Shown: positions 17,175 through 24,832 of the stretch, piece by piece
How the letters are laid out: the number at the start of each line of letters is the position of its first letter
How positions within the stretch are numbered: position 1 is the stretch's first letter
The notes under the pieces: generated by a model
Told to the model about the DNA's origin: nothing
The model's input: the letters and a program-made list of their open reading frames with translations, nothing else
The model's database searches: none
Assembly (NCBI GenBank): GCA_913774955.1
Contig: CAJYKV010000028.1
Span: forward strand, 1-64,000
Source of the DNA: an uncultured Acidovorax sp.
GTDB taxonomy: Bacteria; Pseudomonadota; Gammaproteobacteria; Burkholderiales; Burkholderiaceae_C
Length of the DNA: 64,000 nt
Direction: 5' to 3'
Position numbers and translations under genes: made by a program

Positions 17175-18547
17175 GGCCGAGCGTCCAGCAGGGCCTGCGC
17201 GAGCGGGCCCACCAGCGCGCGCTCCAGGGCGTCGGCGACGCGGTCGTGCAGCAGGCTTTTGATAAAGCGCGCCTCGGCGAGGGCGTCGCGCGCCGCGCCT
17301 GCCAGTTCCTGCCCCAGGGCCGCGTCCCAGCCGTGGTCGTCGAAGTGCAGGTCGAAGCCGTCCAGCTCCACCCGCCCGTCGATCCATGCCACGGCGCCGT
17401 CGCGCTCGCCGAACTGCAGATAGACGTCGCAGGCCAGCTGCGCCTGCAGGCCGGCCGCCGCCAGGGCCACGGGGCGCAGAGCCGCCAGGCGGGCGGCGTG
17501 TTCGGCGATGTCCGCCTGCATCTTGCGGACGAAGGCGCGCGCGTCCTCGTCGAGCACCATGGTCCAGGCATTGCCTTCGGCATCGCGGCCGCCGATGGGG
17601 CTGCCGTTCAGGAAGCTGTGCACGTCGGCCACGGTGTGGGGCGTGGCGGGCGTCCCGTGCTGCACGATGCCGTAGACGTCGGACTTGGTCTGCGGTTCGA
17701 TGTTCTCGATCTTGCCGTCCACGGGGTTGGTGTTGGCGACGACGGAACTGCCGAAGGTCAGCGTGGCCGCGGCGGCCTGGTTGTAGGGATTGGTGTCGTC
17801 GGTCTTGTTCTGCGGGTTGCCGAACTCGGCCAGCGCCGTCAGCGCGGTGAGCAGGGCCAGCTTCTGCGTCTGCGCATTGCCGTTGTAGGTGGTGTTGCCG
17901 TAGATCTTGCCGGCCTGGTTGACGGGGGTGCCGTCCTGGTTGAGCGCGGTGTTCGTGTCCGCCGCCATGTCCGAGATCGCCTGGGTTCCCCAGCCGACCT
18001 GGAAGGCGTAGGTGAGGTCGTCGGTGAAGACGTCGTTGAAGGCCGCGCGGTGGTTGGAGTAGGTGCTCAGCAGCGTGGCGCCGTTGCCCCCGGGCACGTT
18101 CTGCAGGTTCGCGCGCTGTTCGTTCGCGGTCTGGATCCAGGCGGGGTGCGCATTGGCATCGGCGCTGCCGCCGCGCCGGCGGGCGCCCGGGGGCAGTCCG
18201 GTGCCTGCGCCGTCGAGATCCGCTTCCCAGATCTGGGTGCCCTGCAGGGCGTAGCGGCCTTCGAGTGCGATGCCCTCCAGCCGCACCGCCACCACGCAGC
18301 GGTCTTGCGCATCGCTGCCGAATTCGGCCGCGACCGGCGTGCCGCGGTCGAAGGACAGCCGCATGTCCGACAGTTCGATGCCCAGGGAGCCGCGCTCGAA
18401 GCCGGCCTGCGCGGGCATGTCGAGCGATCGTGCGAGGGGCAGCGGAGGAATGTTGCTGACGTCGGTGTGCAGGGGCCGGGCGGTGCCCAGGGCCGTGCCA
18501 CCCCGGGCCGTCCAGCCGGCCAGGAAATCTTGGATTGCAGCGCTCAT
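17171..18547 (-). CDS. Unrecognised 458-residue protein of the TULIP-like operon
   Basis: No signal peptide. The N-terminal 130 residues hold beta strands (LGIELSDMRLSFDRG, RCVVAVRLEGIALEGRYALQG), with a pattern of inward hydrophobics seen in lipid-binding folds. The middle (150-320) is rich in Asn/Thr/Gln (NTTYNGNAQTQKLALLTALTAL, KSDVYGIVQHG). The C-terminus (360-458) has a strand pair (WIDGRVELDGFDLHFDDHGWD) and long Ala-rich helices ending LERALVGPLAQALLDARP. I recognise no enzyme motif. It ends in a four-base GTGA overlap with the polyprenyl synthetase gene and starts 35 bases after the 132-residue gene. Confidence 0.82.
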   Translation of the reverse strand: MSAAIQDFLAGWTARGGTALGTARPLHTDVSNIPPLPLARSLDMPAQAGFERGSLGIELSDMRLSFDRGTPVAAEFGSDAQDRCVVAVRLEGIALEGRYALQGTQIWEADLDGAGTGLPPGARRRGGSADANAHPAWIQTANEQRANLQNVPGGNGATLLSTYSNHRAAFNDVFTDDLTYAFQVGWGTQAISDMAADTNTALNQDGTPVNQAGKIYGNTTYNGNAQTQKLALLTALTALAEFGNPQNKTDDTNPYNQAAAATLTFGSSVVANTNPVDGKIENIEPQTKSDVYGIVQHGTPATPHTVADVHSFLNGSPIGGRDAEGNAWTMVLDEDARAFVRKMQADIAEHAARLAALRPVALAAAGLQAQLACDVYLQFGERDGAVAWIDGRVELDGFDLHFDDHGWDAALGQELAGAARDALAEARFIKSLLHDRVADALERALVGPLAQALLDARP

Positions 18548-18582
18548 GGATTTTCTCCTCGTTCGGTGGGCTGGTGGCGTGG

Positions 18583-18981
18583 TCAGGCGATGTCGACGCT
18601 GGCCGTGACGAGCACGTGGTCCGCGTCCGCGGTGGAAATGTTCAGGCCCGATGGGACGAGCTTGATCTGGACGCCTTCGAGCTGCAGCGGGATGTCCGGC
18701 ACGGTGAAGGACGCCTTTTCGTTGAGTTCCTTCTGCGCGGCGCTCTGGATCGTGGACTGCAGGAAGGGCGTGACGATCCCGATGACGCTGGTCGCCACGT
18801 GCTGCAGCACGCTGGCATTGAATTTCTCCCACCCGCTGCCGTTCGGCGCGTAGGTGATCTTGAAGGCGGGCAGTGGCTGCAACTGCAGCTGGATCTGCTT
18901 CGAGCCGGAGACGACGGGCTTCACGGTGACCGTCAGGGCTTTGGGATCGGTGCCGAAGTCGGCTTTGGCGAAATCAACCAT
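18583..18981 (-). CDS. Small TULIP/P47-like protein (132 residues)
   Basis: The protein is two strands (LTVTVKPVVSGSKQIQLQLQP), a long amphipathic helix (VLQHVATSVIGIVTPFLQST) and then KASFTVPDIPLQ and KLVPSGLNISTAD. From memory, the helix followed by an SFTV..(L/I)P element and an AGLN/SGLN turn resembles the C-terminal end of the clostridial P47 protein, a TULIP-fold member of the botulinum orfX cluster. Size also fits OrfX1-like proteins. This is an unverified resemblance, not a database hit. The gene begins 12 bases after the 308-residue gene. No signal peptide is seen. Confidence 0.75.
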   Translation of the reverse strand: MVDFAKADFGTDPKALTVTVKPVVSGSKQIQLQLQPLPAFKITYAPNGSGWEKFNASVLQHVATSVIGIVTPFLQSTIQSAAQKELNEKASFTVPDIPLQLEGVQIKLVPSGLNISTADADHVLVTASVDIA

Positions 18982-18993
18982 GGGGGTCTCCTG

Positions 18994-19920
18994 TCAGGGC
19001 AGCAAGTTCGATGCGGCTTCGAGCGCGCAGGCGGCGGGCACCAGCCACCAGGAGACGCCGACCTCGGCGGTGGCGGCGAAGGTGGCGGTGATGTTCACGT
19101 TCGGCAGCGTGGAGGCGAGCGCCACCGAAGGGTTGGTGATGCCTCCCTTCAGCGAGTAGCTGCCGCTCCAGTTGCTGTTGCTTTCGTTGATCTTCTTGTC
19201 GCTCATCTGCTGGATGAGCGCGTGGCTGTACTTCTGCAGCAGCGCCGACAGCAGGCGCCTGCCGATCAGCACGCCCAGGGGGTTCTGGGGCCACTGCACG
19301 CCGCCGATGTCGGGCGTGCCGTTCGCGACGAGGTTGCAGGCCAGCACCAGATGGCTGCCGGTGACGGTGACGACCGGAGGCGTGAAGTCCTGGCCCTCGA
19401 CGGAAATGCTGGCGGGGATCTGGTAGCCCTGGAGCAGGCCCTGCACTTTCTGGAAGACGATGCCGCAGATCACCTGCAGCATGAAGTCCGACATCGCGGT
19501 CGGATTGATCGGGAGCACCGCCACGCTGCCGAGCTGGACGTGGCGGTCCGCCGTGATCGTGACCTGGGCGAAGACGGTGAACGCGAAGGTCACCTTGGAC
19601 ACCGTTCCGTCCTGCAGGTGGAAGCCGGCCGTCACCGAGGCCAGCTGCACCTGGAACATCTGGTCCGTGGGCTGCGGCGGCTTGGTCCCCCCACTGGGAA
19701 CGAACGTGTGCTTGTCGTTCCACTGGTTGGCAGTGGGAGGGGCCAGCACGAACTGCGGGGCGGCGTCGATGCTCCAGTCCACCGAAACCAGGCCCATCTG
19801 GCCGATGTTCTCGCTGCCCTGGAAGAATTTCTGCCGTGCCAGCGTGTTCGCGTACAGCTGGGTCATCCCTTTGTTCAGGGTGCCGGCGTCCAGCACCAGC
19901 GCTGCGTCGTAGCTACTCAT
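18994..19920 (-). CDS. Unrecognised 308-residue protein with P47-like features
   Basis: The N-terminus (1-40, MSSYDAALVLDAGTLNKGMT then QLYANTLARQKFF) is helical, followed by strand VSVDWSIDAAPQFVL. This helix-then-DW(S/E)I arrangement recalls the start of P47-family proteins. Central strands (FQVQLASVTAGFHLQDGTVSKVTFAFTVFAQVTI) precede an amphipathic helix (DFMLQVICGIVFQKVQGLLQ), then LLSALLQKYSHALIQQMSDKKI, and terminal strands (SVALASTLPNVNITATFA). Strand-helix-strand order is compatible with a TULIP lipid-binding fold. No catalytic motif is seen. It overlaps the cysteine protease gene by eight bases, so the two are translationally linked. Confidence 0.8.
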   Translation of the reverse strand: MSSYDAALVLDAGTLNKGMTQLYANTLARQKFFQGSENIGQMGLVSVDWSIDAAPQFVLAPPTANQWNDKHTFVPSGGTKPPQPTDQMFQVQLASVTAGFHLQDGTVSKVTFAFTVFAQVTITADRHVQLGSVAVLPINPTAMSDFMLQVICGIVFQKVQGLLQGYQIPASISVEGQDFTPPVVTVTGSHLVLACNLVANGTPDIGGVQWPQNPLGVLIGRRLLSALLQKYSHALIQQMSDKKINESNSNWSGSYSLKGGITNPSVALASTLPNVNITATFAATAEVGVSWWLVPAACALEAASNLLP

Positions 19921-20545
19921 GTTCCAACTCTCCTTTGCATGGGGTATGGGCAGGGCGCGGGGCTTGCGTCCAGTAGGTCTCCATCCACTCGCCGCCGTGC
20001 CGGTAGCGCAGGGGAAACGTGTCGAAATCGAGGGTGGCTCGGCCGCATTGCGGATCGGCGACCGAGATGGTGCGGCGCGCGCGGCAGTACCCGTCCACGA
20101 GCACGTAGTGCTGCGATCCCGCGTGCCAGCGGATGGCAGCGGCCACGGGGCGGCCTTCGTCCAGTTCGCGCATCAGGCGCCGGAAGGGCGGGCGCCCGCT
20201 GCTCCAGCCGGCGAGGCAGTTCACGTAGCGCAGCGTCCGCTCCATGGCCGCCTGCTGGTCGTAGCGCTCCAGTTCCAGCAGGTCGGACGGGGGCAGGCCC
20301 TGGGCGGGGGACGCCGCATCGGCCGCGAGAATGCGCCAGGCCAGCTTCTCCTGCTGCCAGGAGGTGTCGCCGTAGTGGGCCGCGATCGCGCAGGTCACGG
20401 CGGCCCAGCACCAGTTGGTGCGCAGCTGGCGCTCCAGCACCAGGTCCAGGTCGCGCGACCCGGCGCCTTCGGCAGGCCAGGGGCCCGGAGGCATCGGGCC
20501 GACGCGGCGCGTGGTGCGCGCCAGCGGCTCGATCCGCAGCTTCAT
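19913..20545 (-). CDS. Papain-like cysteine protease (AvrRpt2/C39-like)
   Basis: A 210-residue protein. The catalytic centre is Q40-LRTNW-C46-WAAV, where Gln would form the oxyanion hole and Cys46 is the nucleophile. His146 lies in GSQHYVLVDGY and Asp164 in SVADPQCG. This Q..CWAA / H / D set is the signature of AvrRpt2-like papain-fold proteases. No signal peptide is present. The start at 20545 overlaps the previous stop by four bases (ATGA), which fixes it over an in-frame ATG 15 bases upstream. In the operon it may process one of the large neighbours or be a secreted toxin/effector; the sequence does not decide. Confidence 0.85.
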   Translation of the reverse strand: MKLRIEPLARTTRRVGPMPPGPWPAEGAGSRDLDLVLERQLRTNWCWAAVTCAIAAHYGDTSWQQEKLAWRILAADAASPAQGLPPSDLLELERYDQQAAMERTLRYVNCLAGWSSGRPPFRRLMRELDEGRPVAAAIRWHAGSQHYVLVDGYCRARRTISVADPQCGRATLDFDTFPLRYRHGGEWMETYWTQAPRPAHTPCKGELEHE

Positions 20546-21180
20546 GCGAGCGGCATGCATCGGGGCAGCAGCTTGTTCAGCTGTTCGCTGACGATGTCGT
20601 TGATCTGGGAGGAGATCAGGTTGCGGATGGCGCCCTTGGCCGCGTCGAGGATCAGGTTCTCCACCGGCTGGAGCAGATAGTTGAGGGGGCCCAGGTCGTT
20701 GATCCAGATCGCGGCGTTGCTGTAGTTGAAGTCGGCATCCATGGCCGAGATCGCATCCAGGCACAGCTTGCCGCCGGCCGTGCTGGCATGGAACTGCGCG
20801 TTCCCGGCGATGGTGGCCCCGTCGATGCGCAGGTTGCCGGAAATGCTCGGATCGACGAACAGGATGCTGACGCTGCCGCGGGCCTGCGCCGAGAGCGAGC
20901 TGCCCAGCGCGGCATGGAAGCTGAGGTTGCCCGACAGGCTGCTGCCCGAGCCGCTGACGTTGCTCACCACCATGTCCTGCAGCCGCAGCGAGGACAGGCC
21001 GGTCAGGTTTTCCACCGCGTACGAGGCGGTGCCGACGCCGATGCTGGCGGAGCCCGATGCGACGTTGCGGTAGGGGTCGTAGCCCGCGCCCGAGATCGCG
21101 CCCGGGATTTCGCCGTTGAGCTGCGTGACGAGGCCCTGCAGGACTTCGTTGAGGATCTGGGTGATCGGATCGTTGCTCAT
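20542..21180 (-). CDS. TULIP-like lipid-binding protein, first gene of the operon
   Basis: A 212-residue protein. It opens with an amphipathic helix (PITQILNEVLQGLVTQLNGE), followed by strands with alternating polarity: LSSLRLQDMVVSNVSG, LSGNLSFHAALG, ARGSVSILFVDPSISGNLRIDG, GNAQFHAS. It closes with INDLGPLNYLLQPVENLIL and ISSQINDIVSEQLNKLLP. A final strand segment (NLGPLN-like) leading into two helices that end in LP is the layout of TULIP proteins such as takeout/JHBP and group 7 mite allergens. It lacks a signal peptide, unlike those eukaryotic proteins. It starts the operon and overlaps the protease start by four bases. Confidence 0.8.
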   Translation of the reverse strand: MSNDPITQILNEVLQGLVTQLNGEIPGAISGAGYDPYRNVASGSASIGVGTASYAVENLTGLSSLRLQDMVVSNVSGSGSSLSGNLSFHAALGSSLSAQARGSVSILFVDPSISGNLRIDGATIAGNAQFHASTAGGKLCLDAISAMDADFNYSNAAIWINDLGPLNYLLQPVENLILDAAKGAIRNLISSQINDIVSEQLNKLLPRCMPLA

Positions 21181-21661
21181 GGGGATGCCTCTGGATGGGG
21201 TAGTGGTCGGATGTGCGTGGCTGCGGGCGTGCCGGGGCCTGCTGCAGGCATCGGCAGGAAGGGGGCCGGAGCGGGCTGGTCAGCCCGGCGGCGGTTGTCG
21301 ATGGGGGTGGGGCGCGGAGCGGCGGGCTGCTCAGGCGGGCCGGCGCGCGGGTTGCCGCCTCGTCCGGTCGCCGGGCGGCGGGGAGGCGGCGGGGCACGGG
21401 GTACCGGAAGAGCCCGGTGCGGGGAGACAGGTGGCAGGTGTCGGCACGGAGGTCTCGCTTGGCTGTTAGTGGACAGGCAGGCACAGCCCGTCCGGATGTG
21501 TTCTCACGCAGCGGGCCTGGCCCGCCTCCCTCCCTCGTCTGTGATCGCGAGGTGTGCCCATTCTCCCGGCGCCGCGGGGCCGCGGTTTGAATGGCGCCTT
21601 AAACGTTCTGAATCCACCTGAATCCAGAGCGTGCTTCCCGCGAGTGGCCGCGGTGCCGGGT
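21181..21661. other. 481-base intergenic region upstream of the TULIP-like operon
   Basis: This gap between the GGDEF-EAL gene stop and the first operon gene codes for nothing credible; the only long frame is Arg/Pro-rich. It should hold the operon promoter on the minus strand. I see no convincing -35/-10 pair, no PIP box (no CGAA pairs at the right spacing) and no clear terminator. The part near 21585-21625 is less GC-rich and is where I would look for a promoter. Confidence 0.6.
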
Positions 21662-24211
21662 TCAGGAATCCGCTGGAGCGAGGCGCAGCTGTTCCAGCGG
21701 CGCAGGCCGCCCGAAGTGGTAGCCCTGCGCATGGCCGCAGCCCATGGCGCGCAGGCGCTCGGCCTCCTCGGCGGTCTCCACGCCCTCGGCCACCACCGTC
21801 ACCGCGAAGCCCTTGGCCATGTTCAGCACGGCGGTCACGATGGCCTCGTCCTGCGGCGAGTGCAGCAGGTTGCGCACGAAGCGCTGGTCCACCTTGAGGC
21901 AGTCGAACGGCAGCCGCCCCAGGTAGGCGAGCGACGAATAGCCCGTGCCGAAATCGTCGATGGCGATCTTCACGCCGAGCGCGCGGATCGCGGCGAGGCG
22001 CGCGCCGGTCACGCCGTCGTCCTCCAGCAGCACCGATTCGGTGAGTTCCAGCGTCAGGTGGCGCGGCGGCAGGCCGCTCTCTTCCAGGATCTGCCGCAGC
22101 GTGTCCTGGAAGTCGGACTGGATGAGCTGGCGCGCGGAGACGTTGACGTGGATGTCGAAGTCCGCGGGCAGGTCGGGCAGCCGCTGCGCGATCGCGTGCG
22201 TGGCTGTGCGCAGCACCCATTCGCCGATGCCCAGGATCAGGTCGGACGCTTCGGCCACCGGGATGAACACGCCCGGCGGCACCATGCCGCGCGAGGGGCT
22301 GCTCCAGCGCAGCAGGGCCTCGGCGCCGGTGATGCGGCCCGGGCCGAGTTCCACCACGGGCTGGTAGTGCACCAGGAACTGGTCGCGCTCGAGCGCCTGC
22401 CGCAGCTCGGTGGCCAGGCGCGTGCGCTCCATCGAGCGTTCCATCATTTCGTCTGCGAACGGCACGCACTGGCTGCGGCCCAGGCGCTTGGCCTCGCCCA
22501 GCGCGATGCTCGCGTTGCGCAGCCATTCGGCCAGCTGCCCGCCCGGCAGCGTGCCCGCCACGACGCCGACCGAGGCGGTGAGCAGCACTTCGTCGTCGCC
22601 CACCGAGAACGGTGCACCGAAGGTGTTCAGCATGGCGCGGCCCGCGGCCTCGGGCGCCAGCACGTCGGCATCCAGCCGCAGCAGCGCGAATTCGTCGCCG
22701 CCCAGGCGTGCGATGAGCGCCGAGCCCGGCTGCGTGGCCTGCAGGCGTTCCGCGATCGCCCGCAGCAGCCGGTCGCCGGTGTCCAGGCCCATGCTGTCGT
22801 TCACCGCGCGGAAGGCGTCGAGGCCGGCCAGCACGAGAACGGCCCGCCGCGGTTGCGGCCCGCCGGCCTTCTCCAGCAGGCCGCGCCGCGTGAGCAGGCC
22901 CGTGAGGGGGTCGAACAACAGTTGCCCGCGCAATTGATGGAACGAATGCCGCAGCCGGCCGGCCATGTCGTTGAAGGCCTGTACCAGCGCCGCGGTCTCG
23001 CGCAGCGGGCTGGTCGCGCGCAGTTCGGTGTCCCAGTCGCCGCCCGACATGCGCTGCGCGGCCTGCGAGGTGAGCAGGATGGGGGCGGCGATCCGCTGCA
23101 CCGCCCACAGGCCCAGCAGCAGTCCGAAGGCCGCGATGGCGGCCGTGGCGACCAGGGCGCGGCGCGCGGCCGCGCGGGTATCGCCCAGCAGGTCGGATTC
23201 GGGCAGGGCGACCACGATGCGCCAGTGGACCCCGGGCACCCCGGTGAAGGGCGTCACGCGCGCGAAGTAGCGCTCGCCCGCCAGCCGGTAGGAATACGCG
23301 GCGGCCTCCCCGGCGAGCGTTCCGGCCGGCAGCCCTTCCGCTGCAGCGCGGACTTCGGCGCTGGGGCTCTGGGTGGCGAGACGCCGCGCGTACTGGCCGC
23401 TTCCGGGTGCGGGGGGCAGGGTGATTCGGCCCGGGTCGGACTGGGCGATCAGGCGGCCCTCGGCATCCAGCACGAAGATCTGGCCATGGCCGCGCAGCGG
23501 CTCCTCGCGCAGGAACCGGTGCAGCGTGTCCAGACGGACTTCGGCCTGCACCGCGCCCACGACCTCCCCGGCGGATACCACCGGGGAAGAGGCCGCGATG
23601 ATGACCTCTCCACGCTCGCCCGCGGTGGTGTAGACCTCCGACCATTGCGGCCGCCCCGAGGCCACCACCGGCGCGTACCAGGGCCGCACGCGGGGATCGT
23701 AGTCCGCGATCGAGGCGATGATCCGGTCGCTGTCCGTGCCGACGCCGTGCACCTGGAGGCGCGCCTGCGTGCTGCGGTCCTGCAGCACCAGGCGCAGCTG
23801 GCCGTCCGCTTCGCGGCGGATGCCGGTGTAGTCGCCGTCGCGGCTGCCGAAGCCCAGCATGCTGATCTGCGGCTGGTCGGCGTAGAGCGCATCGAGCACG
23901 GAACGCAGGTATTCGTGGACGGGGCGCAGGTCGCCGGAGCGGTAGAGGCCGTGGCGGCCGATCGCGTCGGCGGTGCTGCGCTGGATGCGGAAGGGCGTGT
24001 CGAGGAAGTTGACGAGCCGCTCGCCGGCCGTGTGCGTCACGGCGTCCAGCAGGCGGACGCTTTCCTGGTCGATGAGCGCGTCGATCTGCCGGTGCTGCGT
24101 GACCGCCTGCAGGGCCACGGTGCCGACGAACAGTGCGGCGAACGGCACGGCGATGGCCGTGCGCAGCGACAGCTGGATCCGCCGCACGTCAGCACCGTCC
24201 CTCGGGACCAC
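21662..24211 (-). CDS. Membrane dCache-HAMP-GGDEF-EAL cyclic-di-GMP enzyme
   Basis: An 849-residue protein. The N-terminal transmembrane helix (about 15-38) and a second one (about 345-370, ALVATAAIAAFGLLLGLWAV) flank a periplasmic dCache sensor with the RPWYAPVVASG motif. A HAMP-like linker follows. The GGDEF domain starts LLFDPLTGLLTRRG and keeps an intact RLGGDEF active site. The EAL domain keeps AEALLRW, LELTES, DDFGTGYSSL and KVDQRFV, so both diguanylate cyclase and phosphodiesterase activities look possible. The ligand of the sensor is unknown; dCache domains often bind amino or organic acids. An extended -10 lies upstream. It does not appear to be in an operon with the genes that follow. 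Confidence 0.93.
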   Translation of the reverse strand: MVPRDGADVRRIQLSLRTAIAVPFAALFVGTVALQAVTQHRQIDALIDQESVRLLDAVTHTAGERLVNFLDTPFRIQRSTADAIGRHGLYRSGDLRPVHEYLRSVLDALYADQPQISMLGFGSRDGDYTGIRREADGQLRLVLQDRSTQARLQVHGVGTDSDRIIASIADYDPRVRPWYAPVVASGRPQWSEVYTTAGERGEVIIAASSPVVSAGEVVGAVQAEVRLDTLHRFLREEPLRGHGQIFVLDAEGRLIAQSDPGRITLPPAPGSGQYARRLATQSPSAEVRAAAEGLPAGTLAGEAAAYSYRLAGERYFARVTPFTGVPGVHWRIVVALPESDLLGDTRAAARRALVATAAIAAFGLLLGLWAVQRIAAPILLTSQAAQRMSGGDWDTELRATSPLRETAALVQAFNDMAGRLRHSFHQLRGQLLFDPLTGLLTRRGLLEKAGGPQPRRAVLVLAGLDAFRAVNDSMGLDTGDRLLRAIAERLQATQPGSALIARLGGDEFALLRLDADVLAPEAAGRAMLNTFGAPFSVGDDEVLLTASVGVVAGTLPGGQLAEWLRNASIALGEAKRLGRSQCVPFADEMMERSMERTRLATELRQALERDQFLVHYQPVVELGPGRITGAEALLRWSSPSRGMVPPGVFIPVAEASDLILGIGEWVLRTATHAIAQRLPDLPADFDIHVNVSARQLIQSDFQDTLRQILEESGLPPRHLTLELTESVLLEDDGVTGARLAAIRALGVKIAIDDFGTGYSSLAYLGRLPFDCLKVDQRFVRNLLHSPQDEAIVTAVLNMAKGFAVTVVAEGVETAEEAERLRAMGCGHAQGYHFGRPAPLEQLRLAPADS

Positions 24212-24282
24212 GGTTCCGGCGTGCCAGAGGTCGTCGGTTCATGGAGGTGCTGCCGTGGTCGCTGTAAAGGAGTGCTATTTTT

Positions 24283-24288
24283 ATTATA
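24283..24288 (-). promoter_or_regulatory. Extended -10 promoter element for the GGDEF-EAL gene
   Basis: On the minus strand TTTGCTATAAT contains TGn-TATAAT, an extended -10, about 70 bases before the start at 24211. It sits within an inverted repeat, TGCTAT (24273-24278) and ATAGCA (24286-24291), which could also bind a regulator. This AT-rich patch stands out in GC-rich surroundings. No -35 is needed for this promoter type. Confidence 0.55.
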
Positions 24289-24324
24289 GCAAACGCCCGA
24301 CCCGGCCCTGCCCGGCCGGTGCGC

Positions 24325-24759
24325 TCAGTCCCGCGTGGCCCGGCGCTGCACGCAGGCCACGTAGGCGGCTCCGTCGGGCGGGCGGCCCGAGCGCTGGCTC
24401 TCCCAGAGCATGGTCCCCAGGCATTCCATCGCGGCGTGGTGCGCGTCCTGCAGCGAGCCCAGGCGCGCGGCCAGCAGCTCCACCGCCTGCCGGATGCCGC
24501 GCGGCTGGTCGATGCTGCACTGCTCGCTGATCGACAGGTGCATGGACAGGTGCAGGAAGGGGTTGGTGCGCCCGGGCGTGTCGTCGTAGTTGCGGGCCAG
24601 GGCGGCATCCACGTCGGAGAGTTCGGCGTGGTATTCGGGGTGTTCGGCGATCCAGAGGCTGGCCAGCGTCTCGATGGCCTCCATCGGCTGGCCCGCCTGC
24701 GCCTTGGCGTGGACCGCGCAGAAAAAGCGGCGCACGTCCGCTTGCGTGGGATTGAACAT
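24325..24759 (-). CDS. DUF1841 family protein
   Basis: A 144-residue protein. The start MFNPTQADVRRFFCAV is typical of the DUF1841 family, which supports the ATG at 24759 over an in-frame upstream Met. Conserved elements are HPEYH, then NPFLHLSMHLSISEQCSIDQPRGIR, and DAHHAAMECLGTMLWESQR. The His-rich central part could bind metal. The family is found in beta- and gammaproteobacteria and its function is unknown to me. It stands alone between the effector operon and the GGDEF-EAL gene. Confidence 0.9.
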   Translation of the reverse strand: MFNPTQADVRRFFCAVHAKAQAGQPMEAIETLASLWIAEHPEYHAELSDVDAALARNYDDTPGRTNPFLHLSMHLSISEQCSIDQPRGIRQAVELLAARLGSLQDAHHAAMECLGTMLWESQRSGRPPDGAAYVACVQRRATRD

Positions 24760-24832
24760 GATGCCGCGCAGCGTAGCACGGCGGGCCGTACCGATGCGCC
24801 GTGCGGTCATGCGCCATGCGGGCGCCGCGGAT

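Noticed and set aside
20546-21484. Upstream extension of the cysteine protease frame to 21484
   Set aside because: The added sequence is Pro/Arg-rich and overlaps the TULIP-like gene; the ATGA overlap at 20542-20545 gives a better start.
21181-21661. A PIP box for the TULIP-like operon
   Set aside because: No TTCGB pair at 15-16 base spacing was found on the coding strand, so HrpX control of this operon is not supported.
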